A program made the position numbers and the translations under genes. Shown here piece after piece: positions 18,409 through 27,140 of a stretch of DNA of 64,000 bases. The number at the start of each line of letters is the position of its first letter. Within the stretch, counting starts at the first letter, position 1. A model generated the notes under the pieces. That model ran no database searches. It saw only the letters and a program-made list of their open reading frames with translations, and was not told the origin of the DNA. Origin of the DNA: a virus; IMG/VR virus record IMGVR_UViG_3300009124_000007, positions 1 through 64,000 of that record; one strand, given 5' to 3'.

Positions 18409-18644
18409 TTCAAGCACTAGTGTATGGTAACGGCGGTCAAGAATCTGAACGAGCAATTATGGTTCTTGAAGCATGTGGTCAGGATGTAAGAGAATTCTTA
18501 CTAGGTGCTGACTTTAGCGACAAACAATTCAGAGCAGAATTTGGATCGGAAGCAGAGTACCCACAGATTGCCATTGGGTTGGACCATCGTGGCAGTTTGA
18601 AGGAAACTCTCAAGTACATGAGTGACAAAGGGATGTTCACCTAA
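18405..18644 (+). CDS. Glutaredoxin-like protein lacking the CXXC site
   Basis: 79 residues. The layout matches a glutaredoxin fold: strand ALVYGNGG, helix ESERAIMVLEACG, then DFSDKQFRAEFGSEAEYPQIAIGLDHRGSLKETL (quoted in part), including the cis-Pro 'YPQI' and the G-x-L-K-E-T-L helix. The active-site CxxC position is replaced by NGGQ, so redox activity is unlikely. It could be a binding or regulatory derivative. ATGA-type overlap with the previous gene. Confidence 0.68.
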   Translation: MIQALVYGNGGQESERAIMVLEACGQDVREFLLGADFSDKQFRAEFGSEAEYPQIAIGLDHRGSLKETLKYMSDKGMFT

Positions 18645-18661
18645 GGAACTGGCACAGTAGT

Positions 18662-18691
18662 TTGACGGGTTGACCTATGGGACGCTATAAT
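18662..18691 (+). promoter_or_regulatory. Sigma70-type promoter overlapping the start of the CobT-like gene
   Basis: TTGACG (18662-18667), an 18-nt spacer, TATAAT (18686-18691). A second TTGACC lies at 18670. The -10 falls inside codons 4-5 of the gene if ATG 18677 is the start, so a transcript from here would lack that ATG. Confidence 0.6.
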
Positions 18692-20818
18692 GGTTACATA
18701 CCAAAAGAACCAGAGATGACCGTCAACACCGAAGTCAAAGGTACTCTTGCCAAACTGCTGGCAACTGAGAATCTGACCATCGAACATCGTAAGACTAGTA
18801 CTGCTTACTTTGACGTTGAGCGTCGTTTGCTTGCCCTGCCTATCTGGAAGGACGTTACGGGCGACGTATACGACCTTTTAGTGGGTCACGAAGTTGGTCA
18901 TGCACTCTATACCCCTGCAGATGATTTCGGCACTGCTCCAAAGGATTATGTGAACGTTCTGGAGGATGCTCGGGTTGAGCGTAAGATGAAGGTAACTTAT
19001 CCTGGTCTTCGTAAGTCCTTCTTCAAAGGATATCAAGAACTCAACAACCGCGACTTTTTTGCTGTTGAGGGTTGTGACATCTCTAAGATGAATCTGATTG
19101 ACCGTATCAATCTTCATTACAAGATTGGCGGTGAATTTGATGTACCTTTTACGGAAGAAGAACAGGTATGGGTTGATCGTGTTGGTGCGACTATCACCTT
19201 TGCCGACGTTGTAAAACTTGCTGAAGAACTTTATGCATATGCAAAGGAGTGTCAGAAAAAGCAAGAACCTGTTCCGACTCCTCCTACTCAGGCGCAGGGT
19301 TCGTCCAACTCGGACGAATATGATCCTCCGTCAAACTCACAAACTGATGAGACATCTGACGAGGGAGAAGATACTGACAGTGATAGCGATAGCGATTTTG
19401 ACGAGAGCGACGTTGATCCTTTTTCTCTAGATTATACAGATCCTTCTGTTTCTCAAACAGAACGTGCATGGACTGATAACCAGCATACCCTGGTTGATGA
19501 TGATGCTAAAGAATGGATCTACCTAGATCTTCCTAAAATCAAACTGGACAATGTGATTGTGCCGTGGAAAGTTGTTCAGAATGATCTGGGTCAGTATTTC
19601 GCTGAGCATGAAGGGATTCGTTCTTTGGACATGACTTATGGAAAGTATGAAGAGTACAAGAAGTCTGCTCAGAAGTCTGTCAACTATCTGGTCAAACAGT
19701 TTGAGATGAAGAAGTCTGCAGCAGAGTATGCTCGTGCTGCTACGTCTAAGACTGGTGTTATCAATACCAACAAACTGCACAATTACAAGTTTAGTGATGA
19801 CATCTTCAAGAAGGTAACTGTGCTGCCTGATGGTAAAAATCATGGTCTGATCTTCCAGTTGGATTGGTCTGGTTCTATGCATGATGTGATGATGGATACT
19901 ATCCGTCAACTCTATAATCTGATCTGGTTCTGTAAGAAGGTGCAGATTCCTTTCCTGGTCTATGCATTCCAATCACAGGATCACCACTACGGTGAAGTTT
20001 CTCCAGATAAGTTTGAAATCAAAGAGAACACTCTCTCTGTTGCTCACGATTTTAGTCTGATTGAGTTGTTCTCTTCTAAGATGAACAATAGGCAACTTGA
20101 TAATCAGATGAAGTATGTGTGGGCACAGTGTTGGGGAATGACTTCAAACTGGGCAACTCACGGTTCTGCATGGAAGTATAGTCTTGGTTCTACTCCTCTG
20201 GCAGAAGCAATTCTCTGCACTAAGGAACTGGTCAAGAGATTTCGAGCAGTGGAAAAGATTGAGAAAGTCAACGTAATTGCCCTGACTGATGGTGAGGCAA
20301 ACCCTCTCAGGTTTGTTGTTACCAAACGTGAAAGCGAGAAGTATGGTGATCACTGGGTCCAAGATTACCTGTGTCACAATATCCGCAAAGTTTTTATCCT
20401 TCGTGATCCTGTCACTGGATATCAACGTAAGATCAATCCTTCTCCACACAAGACCACACTGGAGATTGTATCTTTTGTTAGAGAGATTACAGATTATAAC
20501 TGGATTGGATTTAGACTCTGTTCTAAGTCTGATGTTCAGCACCTGCTCCGTTCGATATTACCCAATGAAGAAGAAATCAGTGCTATCATGAAGACGTGGA
20601 CAAAAGAACGTTATGCTGAGTTGAAGCATGATGGAGGATTCGATGTTCAATACTTCATTCCAAACCGATACATTGGTGGTGGAACAGATGATATTGAAGT
20701 AAAACAAAAGGGTGAGGTTGCCACAAAAGCAGAACTTACCCGAGCATTCCGAAAGCATATGGGTTCTAAAATGACTAATAAAACTTTGTTGAATAAATTT
20801 GTGGAGATGATCGCTTGA
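18677..20818 (+). CDS. CobT-like protein: HEXXH peptidase motif plus VWA domain
   Basis: 713 residues. A zinc-peptidase motif HEVGH lies near residue 70, a long acidic Asp/Ser-rich linker at about 200-260, and a von Willebrand A domain from about 385 with the MIDAS motif LDWSGSM (D-x-S-x-S). CobT of cobaltochelatase also ends in a VWA domain and works with the AAA+ protein CobS, encoded here at 21239. Whether it inserts a metal or is a different AAA+/VWA machine is open. A promoter overlaps the first codons, so the ATG at 18716 (MTVNTEVKG) is an alternative start. Confidence 0.82.
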   Translation: MGRYNGYIPKEPEMTVNTEVKGTLAKLLATENLTIEHRKTSTAYFDVERRLLALPIWKDVTGDVYDLLVGHEVGHALYTPADDFGTAPKDYVNVLEDARVERKMKVTYPGLRKSFFKGYQELNNRDFFAVEGCDISKMNLIDRINLHYKIGGEFDVPFTEEEQVWVDRVGATITFADVVKLAEELYAYAKECQKKQEPVPTPPTQAQGSSNSDEYDPPSNSQTDETSDEGEDTDSDSDSDFDESDVDPFSLDYTDPSVSQTERAWTDNQHTLVDDDAKEWIYLDLPKIKLDNVIVPWKVVQNDLGQYFAEHEGIRSLDMTYGKYEEYKKSAQKSVNYLVKQFEMKKSAAEYARAATSKTGVINTNKLHNYKFSDDIFKKVTVLPDGKNHGLIFQLDWSGSMHDVMMDTIRQLYNLIWFCKKVQIPFLVYAFQSQDHHYGEVSPDKFEIKENTLSVAHDFSLIELFSSKMNNRQLDNQMKYVWAQCWGMTSNWATHGSAWKYSLGSTPLAEAILCTKELVKRFRAVEKIEKVNVIALTDGEANPLRFVVTKRESEKYGDHWVQDYLCHNIRKVFILRDPVTGYQRKINPSPHKTTLEIVSFVREITDYNWIGFRLCSKSDVQHLLRSILPNEEEISAIMKTWTKERYAELKHDGGFDVQYFIPNRYIGGGTDDIEVKQKGEVATKAELTRAFRKHMGSKMTNKTLLNKFVEMIA

Positions 20819-21210
20819 AACACGTACTTTTTACACTCTATCGGTGTGATGTAGAATTGCTCAATGACCGAATGTTTATTGAGAATCTTTTGTATGAAAC
20901 TGCATCTGAATGTGGATCCACATTTCTAAATACAGTATCACACCAATTTGAACCTCAGGGTGTTACTGCGGTCACTTTGCTAGCAGAATCTCATATCTCA
21001 ATTCACACTTGGCCAGAGAATCAGATGGCAGTATGTGACATCTTTACCTGTGGTGATCATACTGATCCTATGAAAGGATTCTGGTTTATGAAAGAGAAAC
21101 TCAAGTCTCTTTGTGCGACTCATCGAGAATACATTCGTCCATTCGATACCCCTGTGCCAGTTGATGAAGCGGTTTCTACCGTGGTCAGTCACGGCACTTC
21201 CGTGCTATAA
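20815..21210 (+). CDS. speD: S-adenosylmethionine decarboxylase
   Basis: Makes decarboxylated SAM for spermidine synthesis. 131 residues. The pyruvoyl-forming Ser lies in AESHISIHTWPE, which is self-cleaved before the Ser; a second signature is DIFTCGDHTDP. The start codon is TTG at 20815, overlapping the CobT-like stop (TTGA) with GGAG upstream, so translation appears coupled. Placed between the two Cob-like genes. Confidence 0.93.
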   Translation: MKHVLFTLYRCDVELLNDRMFIENLLYETASECGSTFLNTVSHQFEPQGVTAVTLLAESHISIHTWPENQMAVCDIFTCGDHTDPMKGFWFMKEKLKSLCATHREYIRPFDTPVPVDEAVSTVVSHGTSVL

Positions 21211-21238
21211 TTACTAGGTAATCAAAGGAAAACACTCC

Positions 21239-22315
21239 ATGCCTCGCAAGTCTCAAGTTACTACTGAAAATCTGGTCAATCAACTGACTGATATGTTCGG
21301 TGTTGAGGTTGGTGCTGATCAAGTCCGTACTGCTGCTGATCAGATGGGTATCTCTTACCCCACTGCTTGCAAACGTTTGGATCAGTACAAGACCAGTCGT
21401 GGTAAGTGGAACCTTACTGCTCAAGAAGTTCGTCAAAAAGTAGAGACTATCGTTCACAATCTCGTTCCCGAAGTCAATGATTCCTACGTCCCTTTCGGTA
21501 ATTTTGTCGATATCAAGAAAGTTGTTCGCTCTGGGCAATTTTATCCTGTCTTCATCACTGGTCTTTCTGGCAATGGAAAAACTTATTCCGTGGAACAGTC
21601 TTGCGCTCAACTTGACCGTGAACTGATCCGAGTCAACATTACTATTGAAACTGATGAAGACGATCTTCTTGGCGGTTTCCGTCTGGTTGACGGTAATACT
21701 GCTTGGCACAATGGTCCTGTGGTTGAAGCTCTTGAGCGAGGTGCTATTCTCCTCTTGGACGAAATCGATCTGGCGTCCAACAAAATTCTTTGTCTACAGT
21801 CTATTCTCGAAGGCAAAGGTGTTTTCCTGAAAAAAATTGGTCGTTATGTAAAACCCGCTAAAGGATTCAATGTTATTGCAACTGCAAATACTAAAGGTAA
21901 AGGCAGCGATGACGGTCGCTTTATTGGAACTAACGTTCTCAATGAGGCATTCCTAGAACGATTCCCCATCACCTTTGAGCAGGACTATCCCACTGCTGCA
22001 ACTGAAATCAAGATTCTACAAAACGTTGGTGCCGACGATCAGTTTGCTGATAACCTAGTCAAATGGGCAGGTGTTATCCGCAAAACTTTCTTTGATGGTG
22101 GAGTTGATGAAGTCATCACCACTCGTCGCCTGGTGCATATTGTTCAGGCATATCAAATCTTCGGTGATCGCATCAAAGCAATCACCAATTGTGTCAACCG
22201 TTTTGATTCTGACACCAAACAATCTTTCCTCGAACTTTATTCTAAGGTTGACGCAGGAGAGGATTCCGAGTACAATCAAGAAAACCAAAATCTTCTACAT
22301 GATGAACAAGTATAA
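21239..22315 (+). CDS. cobS: CobS-like AAA+ ATPase
   Basis: MoxR-class AAA+ ATPase, annotated in cyanophages as the cobaltochelatase CobS subunit. 358 residues. Walker A is GLSGNGKTYS (about residue 108), Walker B is ILLLDEIDLAS, sensor region IATANTKGKG, and the arginine-finger region is FLERFPITFE. The N-terminal 60 residues carry a helical segment (QMGISYPTACKRLDQY). A TATAAT at 21206-21211 lies upstream without a clear -35. Likely partner: the VWA protein at 18677. Confidence 0.93.
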   Translation: MPRKSQVTTENLVNQLTDMFGVEVGADQVRTAADQMGISYPTACKRLDQYKTSRGKWNLTAQEVRQKVETIVHNLVPEVNDSYVPFGNFVDIKKVVRSGQFYPVFITGLSGNGKTYSVEQSCAQLDRELIRVNITIETDEDDLLGGFRLVDGNTAWHNGPVVEALERGAILLLDEIDLASNKILCLQSILEGKGVFLKKIGRYVKPAKGFNVIATANTKGKGSDDGRFIGTNVLNEAFLERFPITFEQDYPTAATEIKILQNVGADDQFADNLVKWAGVIRKTFFDGGVDEVITTRRLVHIVQAYQIFGDRIKAITNCVNRFDSDTKQSFLELYSKVDAGEDSEYNQENQNLLHDEQV

Positions 22316-22589
22316 TGAAGATCAACTCCTGAAGGAGTTGCGTGATTACATTGCCAGCACGTATGGTCAACATTATTCTGCTGGCAATGATAGCATTCAG
22401 ACTCTAGATCTGATTGAAGCATGTGGTGATGCTGAGGCATTCTGTCGGAGTAACATCCTGAAGTATGCATCTCGATATGACAAGAAGGGCAGTGCTCGTC
22501 GTGACATTATCAAGATTCTGCATTACGCATTGCTTCTTCTTCACTTTAGTGACAAATCTGCACCCCCTATTGAAACGTATCCTCAATGA
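22302..22589 (+). CDS. DUF3310-like small protein
   Basis: About 95 residues from MNKYNEDQLLKELRD; a longer open frame upstream is an out-of-frame shadow of cobS. The H-Y-(S)AGNDSIQTLDLIEACG segment, then FCRSNILKYASRYDKKGSARRDI, matches the DUF3310 pattern (His-Tyr, then N-x-x-K-Y-x-x-R, then K). These proteins are often found in phage nucleotide-metabolism contexts. Overlaps cobS by 14 bases and gp45 by 4. Confidence 0.78.
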   Translation: MNKYNEDQLLKELRDYIASTYGQHYSAGNDSIQTLDLIEACGDAEAFCRSNILKYASRYDKKGSARRDIIKILHYALLLLHFSDKSAPPIETYPQ

Positions 22590-23248
22590 GTATGACCGTC
22601 CTTACCCGAGACACTGTTGACATTCTTCAAAACTTTGCCACGATCAACAATTCTATTGTGATCAAACCTGGCAATACTATCGGGACTCTTAGCGTCAATA
22701 AGAATATTCTTGCTTCGGCAGATGTTCCTGAGGAGTTTGAACGTCAAATCTCTATTTACGATTTGGGTTCGTTTATTGCAGGAACTAAATTCTTTGACAC
22801 TCCCAAACTCGTCACTGACAATGATAACTATGTGACAATCACCGAGCAGGCAAATACCAGGAAGCGAGCAAAGTTCTACTATGCTGACCCTGATATTATT
22901 GTTCAACCACCCGAAAAAAACATTCAACTTCCTTCTATTGATGTTGAATTTGATCTGTCTGGTAATGATCTGAAGCAACTTCTTGCTGCTGCAGCAACTT
23001 ACCGTGTACCTGATCTCTGTGTGTATGGTGATGGTGAGTCTATCAGTCTTTGCATCACCGATAAGAAGAATGATACTTCCAACACATATTCTGTGGAAGT
23101 CGGTGAGACCGACAAAGAGTTTTGCTACTGCTTCAAAGTGGAGAACCTCCGAGTCGTCAATCGTAACTACACTGTCAGTATCAGCAATGCTAACGTTGCA
23201 TATTTTGATGGTGGCAACATTCGTTACTGGATTGCACTTGAACCATGA
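22586..23248 (+). CDS. gp45: Sliding clamp
   Basis: Trimeric processivity factor for DNA polymerase and, in T4, the enhancer of late transcription together with gp55. 220 residues, near T4's 228. Recognisable segments: FATINNSIVIKPGN, FDLSGNDLKQLLAAAATYRVPD and the C-terminal GGNIRYWIALEP. ATGA overlap with the previous gene; the clamp-loader genes follow. Confidence 0.95.
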   Translation: MSMTVLTRDTVDILQNFATINNSIVIKPGNTIGTLSVNKNILASADVPEEFERQISIYDLGSFIAGTKFFDTPKLVTDNDNYVTITEQANTRKRAKFYYADPDIIVQPPEKNIQLPSIDVEFDLSGNDLKQLLAAAATYRVPDLCVYGDGESISLCITDKKNDTSNTYSVEVGETDKEFCYCFKVENLRVVNRNYTVSISNANVAYFDGGNIRYWIALEP

Positions 23249-23787
23249 ATCAATATGAATTCTATGGTTGTGATGAACTACCAGGAATTCTAGATCAGAA
23301 GGAGTGTATCTTTCTAAAACGTGAACTGGATACTGAGTTTGCAACTCGTCCAGTTCATTTCGATGAGGGCAGAGGATTGGTCAAGATGATCTATCGACCA
23401 AAACCTGCCCTCTTTGTATTTGAGAGACTTCACTATTTTCTAGAAAGGTATCTCAATACAAAACTCTATCCAACGTATTGGTTCACCACACAATACTATA
23501 ACAAGTCTTATATGGCAGCACATACGGATAGGGAAGCATGTGAAGTGTCCGTCAGTCTGAATGTACACCAGGATAATCCCTGGCATCTAAAGGTAAAAGA
23601 TAAGACAGGAAAGAAACATTCGCTTGCCACTCCACCAGGAGATGCTGTATTATACAATGGTATAGAGTGTGAGCATTGGAGAACTCCTTACTCAGGTCAA
23701 AACTACACCCAACTATTTTTACATTATGTCAAACAAAGTGGAAAGTACTCAAGATACAGATACGACTCTAACTGTGAGGGAGTTTGA
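23245..23787 (+). CDS. 2-oxoglutarate/Fe(II) oxygenase-like protein
   Basis: 180 residues. The iron-binding H-x-D is in AAHTDREACEVSVSLNV; the distal His is in GIECEHWRTPY; a Gln (NYTQLFLHYV) takes the usual position of the 2-oxoglutarate-binding Arg/Lys, which is unusual. GDAVLYNG is a typical core strand. Overlaps gp45 by 4 bases. Substrate unknown. Confidence 0.82.
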   Translation: MNQYEFYGCDELPGILDQKECIFLKRELDTEFATRPVHFDEGRGLVKMIYRPKPALFVFERLHYFLERYLNTKLYPTYWFTTQYYNKSYMAAHTDREACEVSVSLNVHQDNPWHLKVKDKTGKKHSLATPPGDAVLYNGIECEHWRTPYSGQNYTQLFLHYVKQSGKYSRYRYDSNCEGV

Positions 23788-24280
23788 TTACGTCAAACGT
23801 GACTGTGGATCCTGCAATGAATGCTGTAAGGGTTATCTCTACGGTGATGCACATGGCGTTCCATTCTATCCTGATAATCCCTGTCATTATCTTGACATGA
23901 AGTCACCCTGTGGTGGGTGTACAATCTACAACGATCGTCCTGCTATTTGTAGAGACTTCAAGTGCTGGTGGTTGATGAGTCAACAAGTTCCTAACTGGAT
24001 GAAACCAGAACTTTCTAAGGTCATCGTATACACTCGTGAGTTCACCGATGTGGATGGTGAATACTTGGAAGAAGGTGAGACTATTCAGTGGGTTTCTATG
24101 GTAGAATGTGGTCAAAAGGTAGACTCGATTGTTCTGTCTTGGGTCATCCAGCAGGCACAACGCACTCAGTCTAACCTTCATTATCAGGTGAACAAGCAAG
24201 ACCATTATCTTGGTTCTGCTCAGTTCCATCAATTTGTCAGCGATTCAAGTGGTTTCCAATTCAAGCGAAATGAAAAATGA
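23726..24280 (+). CDS. YkgJ-like Cys-cluster protein
   Basis: About 184 residues from MSNKVESTQDTDTTLTV; the frame is open from 23669. The cluster CGSCNECCKGYLYGD, then CHYLD, CGGCTIYNDRPAICRDFKCWW, matches the YkgJ (CxxCC...C...C) zinc/iron-chelating domain. Role unknown. It overlaps the oxygenase gene by 62 bases, which is long for this genome, so the start may be later; overlaps gp44 by 11. Confidence 0.78.
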   Translation: MSNKVESTQDTDTTLTVREFDYVKRDCGSCNECCKGYLYGDAHGVPFYPDNPCHYLDMKSPCGGCTIYNDRPAICRDFKCWWLMSQQVPNWMKPELSKVIVYTREFTDVDGEYLEEGETIQWVSMVECGQKVDSIVLSWVIQQAQRTQSNLHYQVNKQDHYLGSAQFHQFVSDSSGFQFKRNEK

Positions 24281-25214
24281 TTTTCTGTGGGTAGAGAAGT
24301 ATCGCCCTCAAACTGTGGAGGAGTGCATCCTCCCAGAAGAGACGAAAGAGATCTTTCAGGGATTTGTAGAACAGGGTGAGATCCCTAACCTGCTCCTGTC
24401 TGGTTCTGCTGGTGTTGGTAAGACCACCATTGCTAAGGCACTCTGCCGTCAACTTGGCGTGGACTGTATGGTCATCAACGGATCCGACGAGGGTCGTTTC
24501 TTGGACACTGTGAGGAACCAGGCAAAGACCTTCGCAAGCACCGTCTCTCTGACCTCTAGCGCCCGCCATAAGGTCCTTATCATCGATGAGGCAGACAACA
24601 CCACCCCAGACGTGCAACTGCTCCTGAGGGCGTCTATTGAGGAGTTCCAGAAGAACTGTAGGTTTATTTTCACCTGCAACTTCAAGAACAAGATTATCGA
24701 ACCTCTGCACTCTCGTACCACTGTTGTTGACTTCAACATCAATGGTAAGACAAAGCAGCAACTCTGTGCCAGTTTCATGAAACGCTGCCAGCATATTCTC
24801 GATGAGAATGAGATCGAGTATTCACCTAAGGTTGTGGCAGAACTGATCATGAAGTTCTTCCCCGATTTCCGTCGCACTCTGAATGAACTGCAGCGGTATT
24901 CAACCACTGGAAAGATTGACACTGGTATCATGGCAGTGTGTTCAGATGCTACCTATGATGCACTTGTGAAGTCCATGAAGGACAAGAAGTTCACTGATGT
25001 GAAGAAGTGGGTTGAGCAGAATCTAGATAACTCTCCTGCTATGATTATGCGTGGAATTTACGATCGCATGTATAATGTTATGCAGAAGCAGAGCATTGCT
25101 GCTGCTGTTTTGATCATTGCTGAGTATCAGTACAAATCTGCTTTTGTTGCAGACCAAGAAATCAACCTGCTTGCCTGTTTGACCCAACTTATGATGGAGT
25201 GTGAATTCGTATGA
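24270..25214 (+). CDS. gp44: Clamp loader large subunit
   Basis: AAA+ ATPase that opens and loads gp45. 314 residues from MKNDFLWVEKYRPQTVEE (the family's usual start), near T4's 319. Walker A is GSAGVGKTT, Walker B is VLIIDEADN, and TCNFKNKIIEPLHSR carries the sensor/Arg-finger region. ATGA-type overlap with the Cys-cluster gene. A Dam-like gene is inserted between it and gp62. Confidence 0.96.
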   Translation: MKNDFLWVEKYRPQTVEECILPEETKEIFQGFVEQGEIPNLLLSGSAGVGKTTIAKALCRQLGVDCMVINGSDEGRFLDTVRNQAKTFASTVSLTSSARHKVLIIDEADNTTPDVQLLLRASIEEFQKNCRFIFTCNFKNKIIEPLHSRTTVVDFNINGKTKQQLCASFMKRCQHILDENEIEYSPKVVAELIMKFFPDFRRTLNELQRYSTTGKIDTGIMAVCSDATYDALVKSMKDKKFTDVKKWVEQNLDNSPAMIMRGIYDRMYNVMQKQSIAAAVLIIAEYQYKSAFVADQEINLLACLTQLMMECEFV

Positions 25215-26047
25215 ACCTAAAAACCCCTCTTCGCTATCCTGGTGGTAAATCTCGTGCCACTAAAAAACTCGCACAGTTTCTGCCTGACATGAGTCAGGTT
25301 CGTGAGTTCCGTGAACCCTTCCTGGGAGGTGGTTCTGTGGCACTCTACATGACTCAGATGTACCCACATATGTCTGTATGGGTCAATGACCTGTATGAAC
25401 CTTTAGTGAACTTCTGGAAGGTCTTGCAGACCGATGGTAAGAAGATGCGCGATGAACTCGTTCAACTCAAGAATCGCCATCCAGATCCTGCATCAGCGAA
25501 GGTTTTGTTTCTAGAGGCAAAAGAATATCTACAGCATTCTATCAAGAAGACTGAACCTTTTCATCGTGCTGTTAGTTTCTATGTGGTGAACAAGTGTTCG
25601 TTCTCTGGTCTCACTGAGTCTTCTTCTTTCTCGAATGCAGCATCAGATTCCAACTTCTCGATGCGTGGCATTGATAAACTGCCCGAATACCAGATGCTGA
25701 TTCGTAACTGGAAAATCACAAATCATTCTTACACTCAGGTGCTGGGTAATGGGGAAGACATCTTCATCTATCTCGATCCCCCATACGATATCAAAGACAA
25801 TCTGTATGGTAATAAAGGTAATATGCACGCTACATTCAATCACGATACCTTTGCAAAGGATTGTGAGAATCATGCAGAACGAGTCAAGATGATGGTCTCA
25901 TACAACTCCAGTCAATTGATTCGAGATCGATTCATGAACTGGCATCCTTATGAGTTTGACCATACCTATACCATGCGATCTGTTGGTGATTACATGGCAG
26001 AGCAACAAGAACGTAAAGAATTGGTACTAATCAACTATGGCATTTGA
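25211..26047 (+). CDS. dam: DNA adenine methyltransferase, Dam-like
   Basis: Transfers methyl from SAM to N6 of adenine. 278 residues. N-terminal LRYPGGKSRATKKL, SAM-binding FREPFLGGGSV, and the catalytic IYLDPPYD motif (DPPY) are all present. ATGA overlap with gp44 and an 11-base overlap with gp62 show full integration into the clamp-loader operon. GATC is the family's usual target, and GATC is common in this window. Confidence 0.92.
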   Translation: MNLKTPLRYPGGKSRATKKLAQFLPDMSQVREFREPFLGGGSVALYMTQMYPHMSVWVNDLYEPLVNFWKVLQTDGKKMRDELVQLKNRHPDPASAKVLFLEAKEYLQHSIKKTEPFHRAVSFYVVNKCSFSGLTESSSFSNAASDSNFSMRGIDKLPEYQMLIRNWKITNHSYTQVLGNGEDIFIYLDPPYDIKDNLYGNKGNMHATFNHDTFAKDCENHAERVKMMVSYNSSQLIRDRFMNWHPYEFDHTYTMRSVGDYMAEQQERKELVLINYGI

Positions 26048-26438
26048 CGAGAACTATCCCCTCAAAGATTATCTGAACAGTATCAATAAGACTAAGAAGA
26101 ATCTGCTGAGGGATGGTGATCCTATGTGGGAAAAGAAGTATCCTGCATTCATTGTCAACAAATGTATGTCTCATCACTTGGATACGATCATGTATGCCAA
26201 TGAGATGAATCAGTATTCCGATCTAGATAATCTCTTGCAGTATGACTTTTTTATAAATACTGTGAGACCACGGCAGAGATTTTCTCCGTGGGGTAAGAAG
26301 GAAAAAGTACAAGACCTCGATATTGTCAAACAGTATTATGGTTATAGTAATGAGAAGGCATTAGATGCTCTTCGCATTTTGACTTCTGACCAACTTGAAT
26401 ACATTAGATGTAAACTGAATACTGGTGGTAAAAGATGA
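26037..26438 (+). CDS. gp62: Clamp loader small subunit
   Basis: Partner of gp44 in the clamp loader. 133 residues (T4: 187). Recognised by PLKDYLNSINKTKKNLL, YPAFIVNKCMSHHLDTI and FSPWGKK, plus position. The stop overlaps regA (ATGA). Confidence 0.9.
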   Translation: MAFDENYPLKDYLNSINKTKKNLLRDGDPMWEKKYPAFIVNKCMSHHLDTIMYANEMNQYSDLDNLLQYDFFINTVRPRQRFSPWGKKEKVQDLDIVKQYYGYSNEKALDALRILTSDQLEYIRCKLNTGGKR

Positions 26439-26863
26439 TCGAGAACGAAGTACAGTGGGATAAAAACAGCATGATTGAAGTTACTCTGGGGGAACCAGAT
26501 GACTTCTTGAAAGTGAGAGAAACTCTCACTCGTATTGGCGTAGCATCTCGCAAAGAGAAAAAACTATACCAGTCTTGTCATATTCTTCACAAGAAAGGAC
26601 AATACTACATTGTTCATTTCAAAGAATTATTCGCCCTAGACGGTAAGACTTCTAACATTACCAGTAATGATCTGCAACGCAGAAATAGAATCATTCAACT
26701 TCTGTCCGACTGGGGTCTCGTGAGCATTGTGTCTTCAGACTCAATTCTCGATATGGCACCTTTGAGTCAAATCAAAGTTATTTCTTATAAAGATAAAGGT
26801 GAGTGGCAACTTGAGTCGAAGTACAACATCGGCAAAAAGAAGCAACCCACTGAACAGACATGA
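26435..26863 (+). CDS. regA: Translational repressor RegA
   Basis: Binds start regions of early mRNAs and blocks translation, including the clamp and clamp-loader messages in T4. 142 residues (T4: 122). Segments typical of RegA: MIEVTLGEPDDFLKVRETLTRIG (in part) and KLYQSCHILHKKGQYYIVHFKELFALDGK (in part). In the same operon as its likely targets, as in T4. Confidence 0.94.
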   Translation: MIENEVQWDKNSMIEVTLGEPDDFLKVRETLTRIGVASRKEKKLYQSCHILHKKGQYYIVHFKELFALDGKTSNITSNDLQRRNRIIQLLSDWGLVSIVSSDSILDMAPLSQIKVISYKDKGEWQLESKYNIGKKKQPTEQT

Positions 26864-27138
26864 CGGAAACAACAAAAGAAACGAAAGCAGTAAAAAGAGA
26901 TAAGGTTGATTGGCATGACGAGGGAGTTGCAACTCTAGTGAGAGTTATTATTCTCTCTTGGTCAGCATTTATTCTCACACTAAACTATGTTACCATCCCA
27001 GGTTGGCAACAAAGACAAATTGATCCCACTTTCATTGCCAGCGTCTTTACTGGGACGTTAGCTACTTTCGGGGTTCAGACAGCAAAGAAGAAAGAAGAAG
27101 AAAAGAAAGAGGAAAAGAAAGAAACTAAAGTAGAATAA
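26860..27138 (+). CDS. Small membrane protein
   Basis: 92 residues. Two hydrophobic stretches (LVRVIILSWSAFILTLNYV and FIASVFTGTLATFGV) are followed by a Lys/Glu-rich tail. Overlaps regA by 4 bases. No family recognised; a membrane-anchored role is all that can be inferred. Confidence 0.72.
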   Translation: MTETTKETKAVKRDKVDWHDEGVATLVRVIILSWSAFILTLNYVTIPGWQQRQIDPTFIASVFTGTLATFGVQTAKKKEEEKKEEKKETKVE

Positions 27139-27140
27139 TT

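Noticed and set aside
22583-23344. Long - strand open frame opposite gp45
   Set aside because: Shadow of the clamp gene; no signals and crosses well-supported gene borders.
26252-26259. TATAAATA inside gp62 as a late promoter
   Set aside because: It lies within a coding frame far from any downstream late gene; probably chance.
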